NCBI GenBank assembly: GCA_951217055.1
Contig: OX578279.1
Location: 26,004,173-26,068,172 of the forward strand
Length of the DNA: 64,000 nt
DNA from: Gerris lacustris
Lineage: Eukaryota > Arthropoda > Insecta > Hemiptera > Gerridae
Direction: 5' to 3'
The notes under the pieces are model-generated. The model saw nothing but the letters and a program-made list of their open reading frames with translations. It made no database searches and was not told the origin of the DNA. A program made the position numbers and the translations under genes. This document shows, piece after piece, positions 24,531 through 35,159 of the stretch. Position 1 is the first letter of the stretch; each line of letters begins with the position of its first letter.

Positions 24531-25870
24531 ATGTTCAATAATAATTAAATGTACGTACGAAAACTATTAAATGGAAAACCCTAGGTTAAATTATTATGAA
24601 CTCGTATATGATAAAGTTTGTCTGAGATGTTTCGGACCGATTTTTCATTTTCTTAACCGTTTAGGATTAGAGTCTGGTCCTTTTTAATAAGAATAGAATG
24701 TCATGGTTTATTCACGCTCAAGAACCTGAATAGACACAAAATCAAAAAAATTTAATCGGTCGGAGAACGAATAGATGAAATAGTGCAATACGGTAAAATC
24801 AAAACTATAATCTTTTATTAAGTGAAGTTATCTTTATTTTTATATAGAGAATATGCGAGAACGGTGAAGTCGCGAATGTCAAGAATTAAGAAAGGTAAGA
24901 ATTGAATGTATTTAGAATAAAATGAACACAAAATCGCAGTAACAGTTTGAGTACTGTGCAATTAAGAGATACATTTTAAGGAAGGAAAAATGTTTTGTTT
25001 TTTTCTTATGGCTTTCTAAACCTAACTTTATCTCGATAAACAAGAATTATTCCAATGATTTCAGGAGTTGTAATAAAACAATTTTTAAAAAACAAAAACA
25101 AATAGGTACATAGTGCATTGTGCAATTGTGCGCAATTAAGATTTAGAAAAGTTTACACAAGAAATAATAAGAGGTTTGGAGATAAATGTTATACTACCTT
25201 CTCCATATTTCCATTTATATGAGTCAATATGAATAATAAATATTACCTTATATTTTTCCTCCCTATTTTTCTAAAAAAAAGGTTAATATTGACGTTTGCG
25301 AATAATATTTTTTAAAAGATTATAAGTCTTGCCTTGAGAGAGAAGCCTCAAAATCAAATACGTCTATTTGCCTTCGATATATGAGGAATATATATTGAAA
25401 ACTTCTACAAAGTTTATTAATAATACTTTATTTTTCAGACGTGTGTGTAAGCTATGGCCCCTGTTCCCTATTCCTTTCCATATTCTATCAGTAGGGGATC
25501 CATACGTTGAAAAAAATTTAACCCGACCTTTTTTTTAAGATAATATATTTTTTAATAACGATATTTACTTAAGAATATGTTTAATTTTCTCCCTGTTGAA
25601 TTCTACTTAGAGAAAATAAACTTTTTTTTCGGGTAAGTTTTATTTTAAATTTTCATAAAATTACTAAGAGAAGATATAATTGAAATTTCAGAATTAAAAA
25701 GGTTAAAATTATTCAATAGAAATAGTCAAATAACTTAAATATTCTCAAATGAAACAAATCATTATATTATAATTATTGAATCAATTATATTTATTTAAAA
25801 TACGATTGAAATGTTTAAAAACATCTACAGTTATTCTGGTTATTTAATTGTTCGAAAAAAATATTATTTT
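24531..25870. other. stretch without recognisable gene
   Basis: AT-rich sequence with scattered homopolymers. No repeats of note and no coding signal were seen. Confidence 0.4.
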
Positions 25871-25920
25871 AAATCAAATTATAATTATTATTACCAAGAA
25901 AAATACACTCCAGCGCCGGG

Positions 25921-26078
25921 ACTTGAACCACGGCAATTGAAATACCAAAAACAAATTCCAAAAACAAATTGAAAGCTTAATTCGGGACTAGGTATCGTTA
26001 CTTGAACCACGGCAATTGAAATACCAAAAACAAATTCCAAAAACAAATTGAAAGCTTAATTCGGGACTAGGTATCGTT
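25921..26078 (+). repeat. perfect 79-bp tandem duplication
   Basis: The 79-base unit at 25921-25999 is repeated without a visible difference at 26000-26078. The unit starts acttgaaccacggcaattga and ends gggactaggtatcgtt. Identity implies a recent event or an assembly duplication. Confidence 0.9.
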
Positions 26079-26097
26079 ACTGACAGAGGAAATTATT

Positions 26098-26171
26098 CCC
26101 AAAGTACTCAGTTGGTAGAGCGCTATTATACTGGAAATATAGAGGCCCGAGGTACAAGTCCCGGCGCTGGA
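26098..26171 (+). pseudogene. tRNA-like sequence, degenerate
   Basis: Shows a D-arm of canonical wording (ctcagttggtagagc), a 5-bp anticodon stem (ttata/tatag) around the 7-base loop ctggaaa with GGA in the anticodon position, and a T-arm region ggtacaagtccc in place of GGTTCAANTCC. The 7-bp acceptor stem is only partly complementary, the T-stem has an A-C mismatch and the T-loop TTC is altered to TAC, so it is not expected to be functional. GGA would read serine codons, yet the long variable arm of serine tRNAs is missing, which again argues for a tRNA-derived repeat. Confidence 0.5.
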
Positions 26172-26370
26172 GTCAATTTTTCTCTGTCTGTCTCCCTTTG
26201 TTAAAATAATTATAATTTGATTTAAATTAAAATTTAAACTTTCCGTAGCATGAATACTACCTAAAACTTAAAAAAAAATATTTGAAACTAGTTTTGTTAA
26301 ATTTAAAACACATGATGTATTTGTTCATTCAAAATACTTAATAATTTCAAGATAAAAAGATCTTTTTATA

Positions 26371-27057
26371 TACTACGTTTTTAAATTTTCTGTTGAATCG
26401 TATGTAATGTTGATAATATAATTGTCATTGTTATAATATAATGTTAGTGAAAAAAATAGTTCCGAATTTATTTACTTCACATAAATGACAACCATCTAGA
26501 GAGCTGATCTTAAACCTATAAAAGGACAAATCTTTGTACAACGGATCTCGCCAACACCGAATCTAAACCGTGCCATTGATATGCCCCCGTGTAGGGACAG
26601 TATGAGAAGAAAATGAAAAATGCGTACAAGTAAAGAAGTACAGATGCATAAAAATTAAACCGATACCTAGGACACAAGTATAAACCTGGTCGTCACACGT
26701 CAATTAAATTATTTCTTTGTCTACTTTTCTTTTTTCGCTGTCATTCAATGTTTATCTCTATAATAAAAAATCACAAATTTGAAACCCGTCAAAATGAAGA
26801 TTGTAAACTATGGGACATGTCAAAACAAATAAAATAACTTGTGGATTTTTTCCGAACTAACTTTCCATACAACAAAATTTGCTGAAAACTAATTAAATTC
26901 TGCTGAAAGGTGGTTAAAAGTATTAAAATATTGTTCTGAGCTATTTCAAAAGTTTCAAATGTCTAGCTACTCGGGAAGTTAGTTAAAAATCGATTGCAAG
27001 ATTTGTACTGGACAAACAAACAAACAAACAAGAAAGCAAGTTAATAAAAACGTAGTA
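26371..27057 (-). mobile_element. TIR element copy 2 (inverted relative to 12.4 kb)
   Basis: Ends tactacgttttta (26371-26383) and taaaaacgtagta (27045-27057). It matches the 12378-12940 copy over most of its length, including gacaaacaaacaaacaaac, aactaactttccatac and gacaaatctttgtacaacgg. It carries about 120 extra bases around 26580-26700 (gtagggacagtatgag to cgtcacacgtc). Non-autonomous; no transposase. Confidence 0.65.
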
Positions 27058-27059
27058 AA

Positions 27060-29724
27060 AAATATGTTTCATATAAAACAAAAATAAACCCTAACCTGTT
27101 AATTATTAGTCTTTAACGTTCGTTATCATTAATACCTCAAACTTTATGTAGTATAGCAAAGCGTATGATAAGGGGCAGTAGTATTCCGATGCAGTTTAAA
27201 CTATATTTATTCACTGCATTCTTGGAGTTATATTTATAAAGTATATATTCGGTTCCATTCAGTGTAAATCTAAATGCATCGCTAAACTGATTCTAGCCAA
27301 ATTTGCCAAGTAATTCCACAAAATCAAGAGGAAATCATTTTTACAAATTAAAACAACATAAATAATTTGGATAACATTGCATTATTTCACTAGCATTCAC
27401 AAGGTGCATTAAACCACTTCAGTGATATGGAATGAAGGAATGATACGACTCATTTTGCTTCCTGATATTTGTTTTTTAATGATATTTAGTTTTTTGATCT
27501 AATGGCTTATAATCGGTTAAGAGAGATTCAGCCATGCAACATTATTTATATTAAATGAAAATTAAAGTAGTATACATTAAAGTATATACATATATATTTT
27601 TTTGTATTTGCTAGAGAAAAGTATTAAACTATAATATAGATATAGATTTTTTTTGTGTATCCTTTCCTCTTGATTTAAATTAATAAAAAAAGAATGTTTC
27701 AAATATTTAAAAAAAAAATATTTTCGTTATAAAAATTAAATGGAAACGATGCAAATATCTTATAATCTTTTATTAAAAGAAGAGAAGGGAATGAATTTGT
27801 CTCGATTATATATTATTTACCACTAATTTAAATCTTGAAAATGTTGATGGCAGAGACAAAATAAAAAGCTAACCGAAAAAAAAAGAAAAAAATAATAATT
27901 TGAAGTAGTTACTTTTTAAATTCTCATCATGGAGATTTCCCATCCTTGGACTATAATCTAAAATAATATATATTTTCGATTGCCTTCCCATCTTTTTTGT
28001 TAGTAATTTAATTTTTTTTTGTTTATGACAAAAAAATAATATTATTTATTTTTTTATTTTCTTATTTAATGATTAGCTTGATGGGTTTTGGTAAAATGGA
28101 AGTAGATCGTTATTAAATGTATTCGGGTTGCCTCCCCGTACTAAGAAGTTTGAGGACTCATTAAAAACCTGTATTTCTATGTTTTCTAATTGACGAGTAA
28201 TTACGAAGCGAGCAGAGCGAACTGAGTGAGCAGGGACTCCTTTATTCGAGTCCTCTTCTGTAATGACTCAAGAAGGGCAATTAAAGAAACTAAATTGCTA
28301 TGTGTATGTTATTATATATTCCTTTAGCCCTAACTTCTTCTGTTGCTTTTTTCTCTCTATTTCTTTTTCTTTATTCGTCCGCCAGTATTTTTTATACTTA
28401 TAACACTGGAGAAAAAGAAAAAGTTGTACAGTGTCATTAGACTTTTTTTCTGAAACGCTTCTTAAACCCATCTACAACTCATTCTGTCTTCAAAGTGTTT
28501 AAAAAAAATTCTTTTTTACAGGAAAAAACAAGAATTCCTTTTTATATATTTATATATTTTTGTCTTTTTTTATTTTCTTTTATACATTTTTTTCTCTAAA
28601 GTAAAGTGAGCATTAATTTGTCAAAAGTTTGAATAATACAACTTACGGAATATTTCTGGAGAAAATACTTAAAGTTTTTTTTTTTTTCTGAAAAAAAGAT
28701 CTGAAGAGTTTAAAACCGTAAAGACCCTCTTCTCGTATGAAGTCGAGGATACAAAGAACCGGTGAGTTAAACTTGGTAGCATAAAAATCTCAACAACATA
28801 GCCCCTCTCCCTGCTCAACCTCCTCTATTCTAACTACATATTAAAGAAATATACTGCAAGGAGTCATGTATATTACTTATGAATAAAAAGAGTTCTCAAA
28901 TACAAAAGATCCAAAAAACTCCACCCTTCCACCGAAAGTTCAAAGTACTAAAATAATTCAAAAAGCAGAAACGAGTTCTTCAATGAGGTGCAAGTCCTTT
29001 TACTCCCCGTTGTCCTTCTTCTCCATACTTAACAACTCCTAAACGATGTTGATTTTTCAAAAAAAAGTTGAGAATTTAACAAAAAAATCCCTTCTTAACG
29101 TACTTTTTTTTTTACATATTTTTTGTTAAAAATGAGCTAATTAGTAATTATAAATAAAGGTTAACATACTCCGTGCTTCATTATTATAAACAACTCTTAT
29201 TTATGGATGACTGAATTCTAAATACATAAAGAAATTATTTATATTATATTCTAGATTATTCAGGGTTTTTTTTTTATTTATTTTATAAGAGCACTCAAAC
29301 TTTGAGGAGAATTAAAACAGAGGCTAATAACACTTCTGAATAATAAAAATTATATTAAAAACCTTCTTTTTACCTACACTTCAGATTACATAAACAAATA
29401 AAAAAATGTATTTTGTATTTTTTATTAAAATTAAGCCTAAGCTACAGATAAACAATACAATAATTACAAATAAACAAGTGAATTCGTATATTGTGTCAAG
29501 AAAAATCTGGAAGATTCTTGAGAAGTCTCCCCCAATTATTATTCATCCTTCGTAGTAGACTATCATTCTTTATATTCTATTGCAAAAGGAAGAGGAAAAT
29601 ACCAATATTCTCCTTAAGGAATATATTATGGACAATTCTATTCTCTGTCATTCTATTATAAATTAAAATTCTACGTTCTATTGAGGATAAACGGTCGTAT
29701 GAGTATACGCAAATATGAATTTCC
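27060..29724. other. stretch without recognisable gene
   Basis: AT-rich with T-runs. Around 28195-28270 there is a GC-richer patch with gaagcgagcagagcgaactg and a short hairpin ggactc/gagtcc (28231-28251). No gene or RNA recognised. Confidence 0.4.
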
Positions 29725-29945
29725 ACTGGGAATCTAAAGTTTATGTGTTTCGATTCCCAATGGTGTCACACTGATGTTTTAAGTAATTTTAAATTTAAAC
29801 AGACAGTTAAAGGCAACTTTCAACATCCAAAATTCTTCAAAGTAGGATGTTTACTTTTGAAGATATAGGCGTTAATAAAAACAAAGTTGTTGTTTTGATT
29901 GGGTTCGCACTTATTTAAGTGTGAACACCCAATGGGAATCTAATT
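29725..29945. repeat. cluster of small inverted repeats
   Basis: cactgggaatc and gattcccaatgg face each other (29738-29762), and a second hairpin gttcgcactta/taagtgtgaac lies at about 29903-29926, closed by a further copy of caatgggaatct. The three GGGAATC words give a foldback-prone region, perhaps a decayed MITE. Confidence 0.4.
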
Positions 29946-30076
29946 CAAGCAATATTAAATTTTCGTAGAAATAAAAATGGAACCAATAATCGGATAATTA
30001 TGACCTGCCTACAAAATAAGTGATTTTTAAGATACTGTGGTTCACAAAAACGACAGACCAACACGAAAACGAAACC

Positions 30077-30320
30077 ATATGGGTGATTCCAATTTAAAGT
30101 GCTATTTTGGAATCTAAAATTGGACTTAGACTGAAAATGTTGACTTTTTAAAAAAGTTTGTAGCGATTAAAATTAAGCGGCGCATTATTTTTTTTGCTTG
30201 GTTGTAGTTCTGTTAGCGTAATGAGTTACCCTGAAGAAAAATCCTGTTAATTATGTGAAAAACGCTCCAGTTATTCATCTAGGACATGAAAATTGCACTT
30301 TAAATTGGAATCACCCATAT
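30077..30320. mobile_element. MITE with perfect 22-bp TIR
   Basis: The TIR gggtgattccaatttaaag (extended by tgc) at 30081-30102 is perfectly inverted at 30295-30316. Both sides are flanked by ATAT (30077-30080, 30317-30320), a possible 4-bp target duplication. The 192-base interior is non-coding. The superfamily is not assigned; a 4-bp duplication would fit Chapaev-type elements, but AT-rich flanks make that weak. Confidence 0.65.
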
Positions 30321-30324
30321 ATGC

Positions 30325-32173
30325 TCTCTGATGTCTAACGTACTTCATTAATTTTATGCTTTTTTGTCTTATTTGTTTATTTGTTTCCCCCGTTTTTAAT
30401 CAGTCAAGATTGTTTTGATTTTTCACATGAATCAAAGTGTTAATTTAGTAAAAGAGCGCAGAAGGTTCGAATTAATCTGGGGCTATCTGCGGGTTACTTT
30501 CAATAAACTATAAACGTTTTATACAAATCAGATAAGTACTTTTGAAGCTATAGGTGTAAATAAATGTATGTTTGTGCGCATGTAGAAGAGAAACAATTTC
30601 TGTCTCGGAATTTTTGAAATCGGAGACATAAAATACTTTCGTTCTTCAGAACGATCACATAGCTTCCGTTACCTTAAGCTCGGAAGCAAAATTTGAATTC
30701 GGAAACTAAAAAGTGTGGTGCACAGACCGATCATAATACATCTGTTACCTTCGGTAAGGGCGCAAGCAAAAATTTTCTGAACCTCTATTTTACTATTTCT
30801 TATACGACTAATTTGTCTTTTGGTAACATCTCATGATCTAAATATTTTTCCCTCAATTTTCAGAGATTAAATAAAGGGGGAAAATAATCAGGTGTAAAGA
30901 TGTTTTAAAGAATGTGTGAGACAGATTTCATCTTTATGATACACAAACACAGCACATTGTGTCACTCGAAGGATAACAATAAAAACCCAAAGAACAGTAT
31001 AATAAAAACACAGCTGACTTAAAGCATTTTGACCAGCTTTAGGTACTATCATAATATACATTTCATAAGAAAAACTTCGTAAAACCAAAATATCTCTTTC
31101 GCATATCTTTAAAGATAAGTTCAAACTTATTCATAGAAATTTGATCGCACCTTATTCATCCTTCCCGTTCTAAAAAATTCAAATATCCCGGATCAGGTAT
31201 GAAATTACATAAGTTGCCATCAATTTCCAATGAGATCTAACACTTTTTTCTCTCTGCTTTTTTTTTACTTTCTTTCGATATATGTAAAATATATATCCGA
31301 AAGAGAGGAACATGTTTTCTTCATGAACTTAACTCTCTTTTACACAAACACTCATCTAAATTTTTTTCACATCTTTTTACGCATTCAAATTACATTCTGA
31401 ATCCGAATGATATGTATATATGATTTTTTTTTTTTTTTAATTTGATGAATTTGATTTTATCCTTATATAGGGTTTTTTTTTCATTACATATTAAATGAGT
31501 ATGAGAGAGTGGGAAAGAGCGTCTTCGTATAAATGTAAATTCTAAATTTATTCAAATACTTTATTTACATGTCTCTGTTATCTCACCAGGAAAAGAAATT
31601 TGTTTTGGGGCTCTTATAATATTCTCTGTCTATAGGGTGGGCACTTGTGAATACATTATCTAGGTTTAGCAAATAACCCGTAAAATAATAGTATGGTACA
31701 GTGAGCTTGCGATTAGTAAAACTATTAGATGATTATAAATTATGATTAAAAATATGAAAATAAAATATTATTTTTCCTGCAATGTTTCTCATTAAGGCGA
31801 GCACCGCAAGCTTGTAACATTTAACAAAATATGCACTTTGCCTTTTTGCTTGTTTATTTTTATTTATGACAGTAACGATTTCGACGATAACTTGAGAAAA
31901 AGGTGACCGATTTAGTTGAAGTTTATTATACTTGTTTCTTTTACCAATTCTCAGGATAAGTTCGTTAGACAGCAGTCAATGCGTTCGTCAAGGCTAGCGT
32001 AAACGTGAGCTTCAAGTTTATAACTTGGATTTTAGGAATAGTCGCTGGGTGACTATAGCTTGAGCGTCTATCGCTGGATTCGCGTCTAAGCACATACAGC
32101 TTTAATCTATTTAAAATTACAATTTTATTTTTCTAAAAACCAAGATAGACACCGCTATCAATTGACAAAGATC
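30325..32173. other. stretch without recognisable gene
   Basis: Contains two related blocks built from 'ccgttacctt(c/a)ggtaag' and 'cggaagcaaaa' words (30660-30700, 30735-30775) that also resemble 8575-8605, so an unassigned diverged repeat family is present. Poly(T) near 31424-31440. The 78-codon minus frame 30888-31124 shows no domain. Confidence 0.4.
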
Positions 32174-32245
32174 GCTAAATTTATAAATCGGATCTAAACG
32201 TATCTAATAGCTAAATTTATAAATAGGATCTAAACGTATCTAATA
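32174..32245 (+). repeat. 36-bp tandem duplication
   Basis: The unit starting gctaaatttataaat and ending cgtatctaata occurs at 32174-32209 and again at 32210-32245 with one difference (cgg/agg). Confidence 0.9.
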
Positions 32246-32439
32246 AGAGAAAACAAAGTTTTTACCAATATCTTACGCTATAACGAATTAATTTTAATAA
32301 AGCTTCACATACATCGTCACAATAAAGTACAATTGAAATGGGGATCTAAAATTTCAACTTGATAAAAGTAGAAGTTTTGTGAAGTGATGTGATACAATTA
32401 TAATAATAGTTGAAAAGGTGCAGGGCAGTTAAGATGTAG

Positions 32440-33165
32440 AGTAATGTAGGAGGTTAAAACTTCCTCTGATTCATTTATTAACCATTCCAAACTTACGATG
32501 GCGTTATAACGACTGGTACATACATATTTCTTCCAAATCCTTTAATGACAAAAAATTTACTTGTAGGACTAGCTCAATTCTTGGTGGCTACAAGCTATAA
32601 GTACGCTCCCTCAAAACGAATTTAGTGTTCAAAATGTAACAAATGTACGAAAAGGTGGCTCTATACTTTCACTATTCTTTTTAGATATAGAGCCAAGCCA
32701 AAATAATGAAGAAAACAATATTGATTATATCAAAAATTTGCCGTTGCAAGATTAAAATCAAAGAGCCCTATAGAAAACGGAAAATATTACAGTGTCAAAA
32801 CTCAATTAGCCAGCAGTATGGTCATTCCAAAAAATAATTGCAATCATACACCTCGGTTGCATCTAACTAAAGACTGCGTTAAAACATTGGGAGAGGCACC
32901 TAAATTTGCTTAGAGTACGGCCAACCACCCCGCCAATTGGGGCTGTTTTGCCCACAATGATCTCCTGAAGAGACTAAGAAAAAATATCAACAATTTTCCA
33001 GTATCAATAAAACTTAATTTTGCTCTTGTCACAAAAGCTTTAACCAATGCTCACGTCAACCTATCTATGACAGCCACACCAGAAATCAACCTACAAATAA
33101 CAATTCCTGAACAGCTGAATACTATTGTATTAGGTATTAGTTATGCTGCTGCCTGATCTATAAGA
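32440..33165 (+). pseudogene. Jockey-type LINE ORF1 remnant (PRE_C2HC + zinc knuckles)
   Basis: With frameshifts and stops, this encodes the layout of ORF1 proteins of Jockey-group LINEs. First comes a PRE_C2HC-like segment (R-K-G-G-S-I-L-S-L-F-F-L-D-I-E-P-S at about 32650-32700). Then follows the linker leading into Q-C-Q-N and Q-Q-Y-G-H-S-K-K-x-C-N-H-T-P-R-C, a CCHC knuckle at about 32793-32862. After it come L-T-K-D-C-V-K-T, N-H-P-A-N-W-G-C-F-A-H-N-D (second and third knuckles, with Cys residues lost) and a C-terminal stretch ending Y-A-A near 33155. In life the protein would bind its own RNA as a nucleocapsid-like factor. Many stops show long decay. It is followed in the same orientation by ORF2 remnants. 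Confidence 0.8.
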
Positions 33166-33374
33166 TTATTTTGTAACCTCCTCCTCAGCTAACCTTCACC
33201 TTACTGCTTCTGCATTTAGTCCTGTTCTTCTCTCACTATACCTAACCTCTTCCGAAATTCCTCCTAAATATAGACTCACTGACGGACATGATGACTGTAA
33301 CTTATTTCAAACCCTATTTGAAGCTTACGCGACCTTAGCATTTCACTAAAAAGACAGAACTACTGAATAATGCG
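33166..33374 (+). pseudogene. Jockey-type LINE ORF2 remnant, part 1
   Basis: P-V-L-L-S-L-Y-L-T-S-S-E-I-P-P-K-Y-R-L-T-D-G (from about 33220) is the end of the endonuclease domain (normally D-H-x-P-V-L-L-S-L) and the start of the linker. The rest of the endonuclease, several hundred bases, has been deleted between ORF1 and here. The Harbinger element at 33378 interrupts it; reading resumes at 34021. Confidence 0.75.
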
Positions 33375-34020
33375 TTAAGCCTAGTTTGCACGGGTCGAGT
33401 ATTTTAGTATTTAGTAGCCACGGTCGAGTAATATAAATTTAGTAAGTGTTTGCACGTCGTTGAATTTAGTGCATTAGTATGTCTTCACAGCATCGAAATA
33501 AATAGAGGACGAGGAATTAAATTTTAAAAAGAAATAATTGTGGTGCTTCTAATAATCTATTACGAGAACTGGTTGTAGAAGATCCCAAAGAATATTTTGC
33601 TGCATTGAGAATGTCTGAAACTAATTTTAATCAATTGTTAAACATAATAAAACAAGATGTACAGCGATGAGACACATCAATGAGGGAAGTCATCCCAGTT
33701 AAAATGAAATTGGAAGCAGTTATTTCCTTTTTAGAACTGTCAACAATGCAAAACTATCTACCTTTGCACCTCCGGAGAAAAACAATTCACAGCGTACCAA
33801 CATTACTAATGTACTCGATTAAATCAACATGTTCGACTAGAAGCTGAACTAGGTGGAGGGGTTAAGCAACTAAATTCTACTAAATTGCACACTCGACTAC
33901 AACTAAACAACTCGACTAATAACTAAATTACTCGACTAAAAACAAAGTGTCCAAACAAGTCGAGTACTAAATTACAAAACTACTCTACTAAAATACTTGA
34001 CCCGTGCAAACAAGGCTTTA
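33375..34020 (+). mobile_element. Harbinger/PIF-type DNA transposon, internally deleted
   Basis: A 640-bp insert (33378-34017) flanked by TTA on both sides (33375-33377, 34018-34020), the usual 3-bp target of PIF/Harbinger elements. The 32-bp TIRs start agcctagtttgcacgggtcg on the left and agccttgtttgcacgggtca on the right, with two mismatches. The right subterminal region repeats ctcgacta at least five times (33825-33975), a common arrangement of transposase-binding sites. The inside holds only the N-terminal part of a transposase, so it is non-autonomous. It sits inside a Jockey-type LINE and is therefore younger than that LINE. Confidence 0.85.
33479..33825 (+). pseudogene. Harbinger transposase N-terminal fragment
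   Basis: L-L-R-E-L-V-V-E-D-P-K-E-Y-F-A-A-L-R-M-S (from about 33554), then F-N-Q-L-L-N-I-I-K-Q-D-V-Q-R, a stop, S-M-R-E-V-I-P-V-K-M-K-L-E-A-V-I-S-F-L. This is the conserved N-terminal part of Harbinger (DDE_Tnp_4) transposases, upstream of the nuclease. Stops occur early and at the R-Q-D position, and the whole DDE catalytic domain is missing. No activity is possible. Confidence 0.8.
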
Positions 34021-34850
34021 CAGACTTCAATTTGGGACTAGACAATATCGTATGTTTATACAAGAAAGACTACGAACACTAATGTAACTAACGGGGCTAG
34101 GAACCCCTTGGCAAGAAACTCGACATCTATCAGGCAAACGAACTTTCAATACTAATTGTGGACAAGTAACCACCTTGCTGAAACGATTCAACGAGAATAA
34201 ATTTGCAGAATACACTTAAAAATTTACGGACAGAGACAGATCATTATGGAACGCGACCCGACGACTCCACTCCTACAAATCTACTCCTTTCCCACTCCTA
34301 AATCTCAAGAGCTCTTGGGCAAAGTAAGAAACTGAGAAGGTTTAAGTCTTTGCTCAGCACCTGACCGAAATTCCCCCCTCCCCCCCCCCCCCAATCCCAA
34401 TATAATAGACCCAGTTCATGCAAATCAAATAAATCTTGACCTTCATTCCCCTCTTCAGTTATCTTTCCCTCCAAAAGCCTATAATTCCTCCGGTGTTATC
34501 TTCACTATCGAAAAATTCAATCAAGAAAATCTCCTGACTGCGTCTTGATCAAATCTCAAATCCCCCTAATAACCCTCAACACCCTAATATCAAAGGCATT
34601 CTTTTCCTCACCCACGTCTTAAACTCGTTCTGAGAACTACACACTTTACACATAAAAAAATGTGTGATAAAGAAATGGATATTCGCCACCATGGTAATGA
34701 TACCTAAACCTCACCACTTACCTTCCTCCTATAGATTTATTGCCTTCTCCCTGTGATAGGTAAAATCTTAGCAAAACTTCTTCGAATACTGATCCCTATC
34801 CTCACAGATTTCTTTCAGCATTATTACAATGCTTACTTTGGTAAGAAAGA
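34021..34850 (+). pseudogene. Jockey-type LINE ORF2 remnant, part 2 (into reverse transcriptase)
   Basis: It resumes with Q-E-R-L-R-T-L-M, T-P-W-Q-E-T-R-H and D-R-D-R-S-L-W-N-A-T-R-R-L-H (about 34225-34270), the linker between endonuclease and reverse transcriptase. Further on come K-S-T-P-F-P-L-L, and near 34720-34790 the Y-R-F-I-(S/A)-L-L-P-V-I-G-K-I-(F/L)-A-K-L-L block of reverse transcriptase motif 1/2. It breaks off at about 34850, before the FADD-type catalytic motif, so the catalytic part is lost. There are several stops and frameshifts and a poly(C) run near 34376-34392. Confidence 0.75.
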
Positions 34851-35159
34851 AAGATATAGTTTAAAAACGAACCTGTTTAAATAATATAATCTCACAAACA
34901 GAAAGGCTAGAAGAGGAACGAAAAATTCACTGATATAATAAACTACGTAATAACAGAATAGAAATGTTAATAAGGAAAAAAGCAATATATGTGATAAAGT
35001 TAAAAGGAAAGATACTATAATAGTTAAAAGTTTATAGTCAAGGGAGGATTGTTTTTAAGTAGAAGACTGTCGGTAATTATCTGATTGGATTAGAGTGGAA
35101 GCACCACTCATTTCACCGTCACATTTTTATCAACTTGATTCCATATAACGACTTATTCA
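34851..35159. other. short stretch without recognisable gene
   Basis: AT-rich, beyond the truncated end of the LINE. Nothing recognised. Confidence 0.4.

Larger units (their letters stand above)
25871..26224. mobile_element. inverted-repeat element with tRNA-like ends
   Basis: Outer arms aaatcaaattataattatt (25871-25889) and its complement (26205-26224) bracket the element. Inside them, ctccagcgccgggacttg appears on the left (25908-25925) and caagtcccggcgctggag on the right (about 26155-26173). The right inner arm is the 3' part of a tRNA-like sequence, and the left one is the same 3' part inverted. The centre holds a perfect tandem duplication (25921-26078). It could be a tRNA-derived SINE that folded back, or a non-autonomous element that captured a tRNA 3' end. 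Confidence 0.55.

Noticed and set aside
26098..26171. Functional tRNA-Ser(GGA)
   Set aside because: The acceptor stem does not pair, the T-loop TTC is altered and the serine-type long variable arm is missing.
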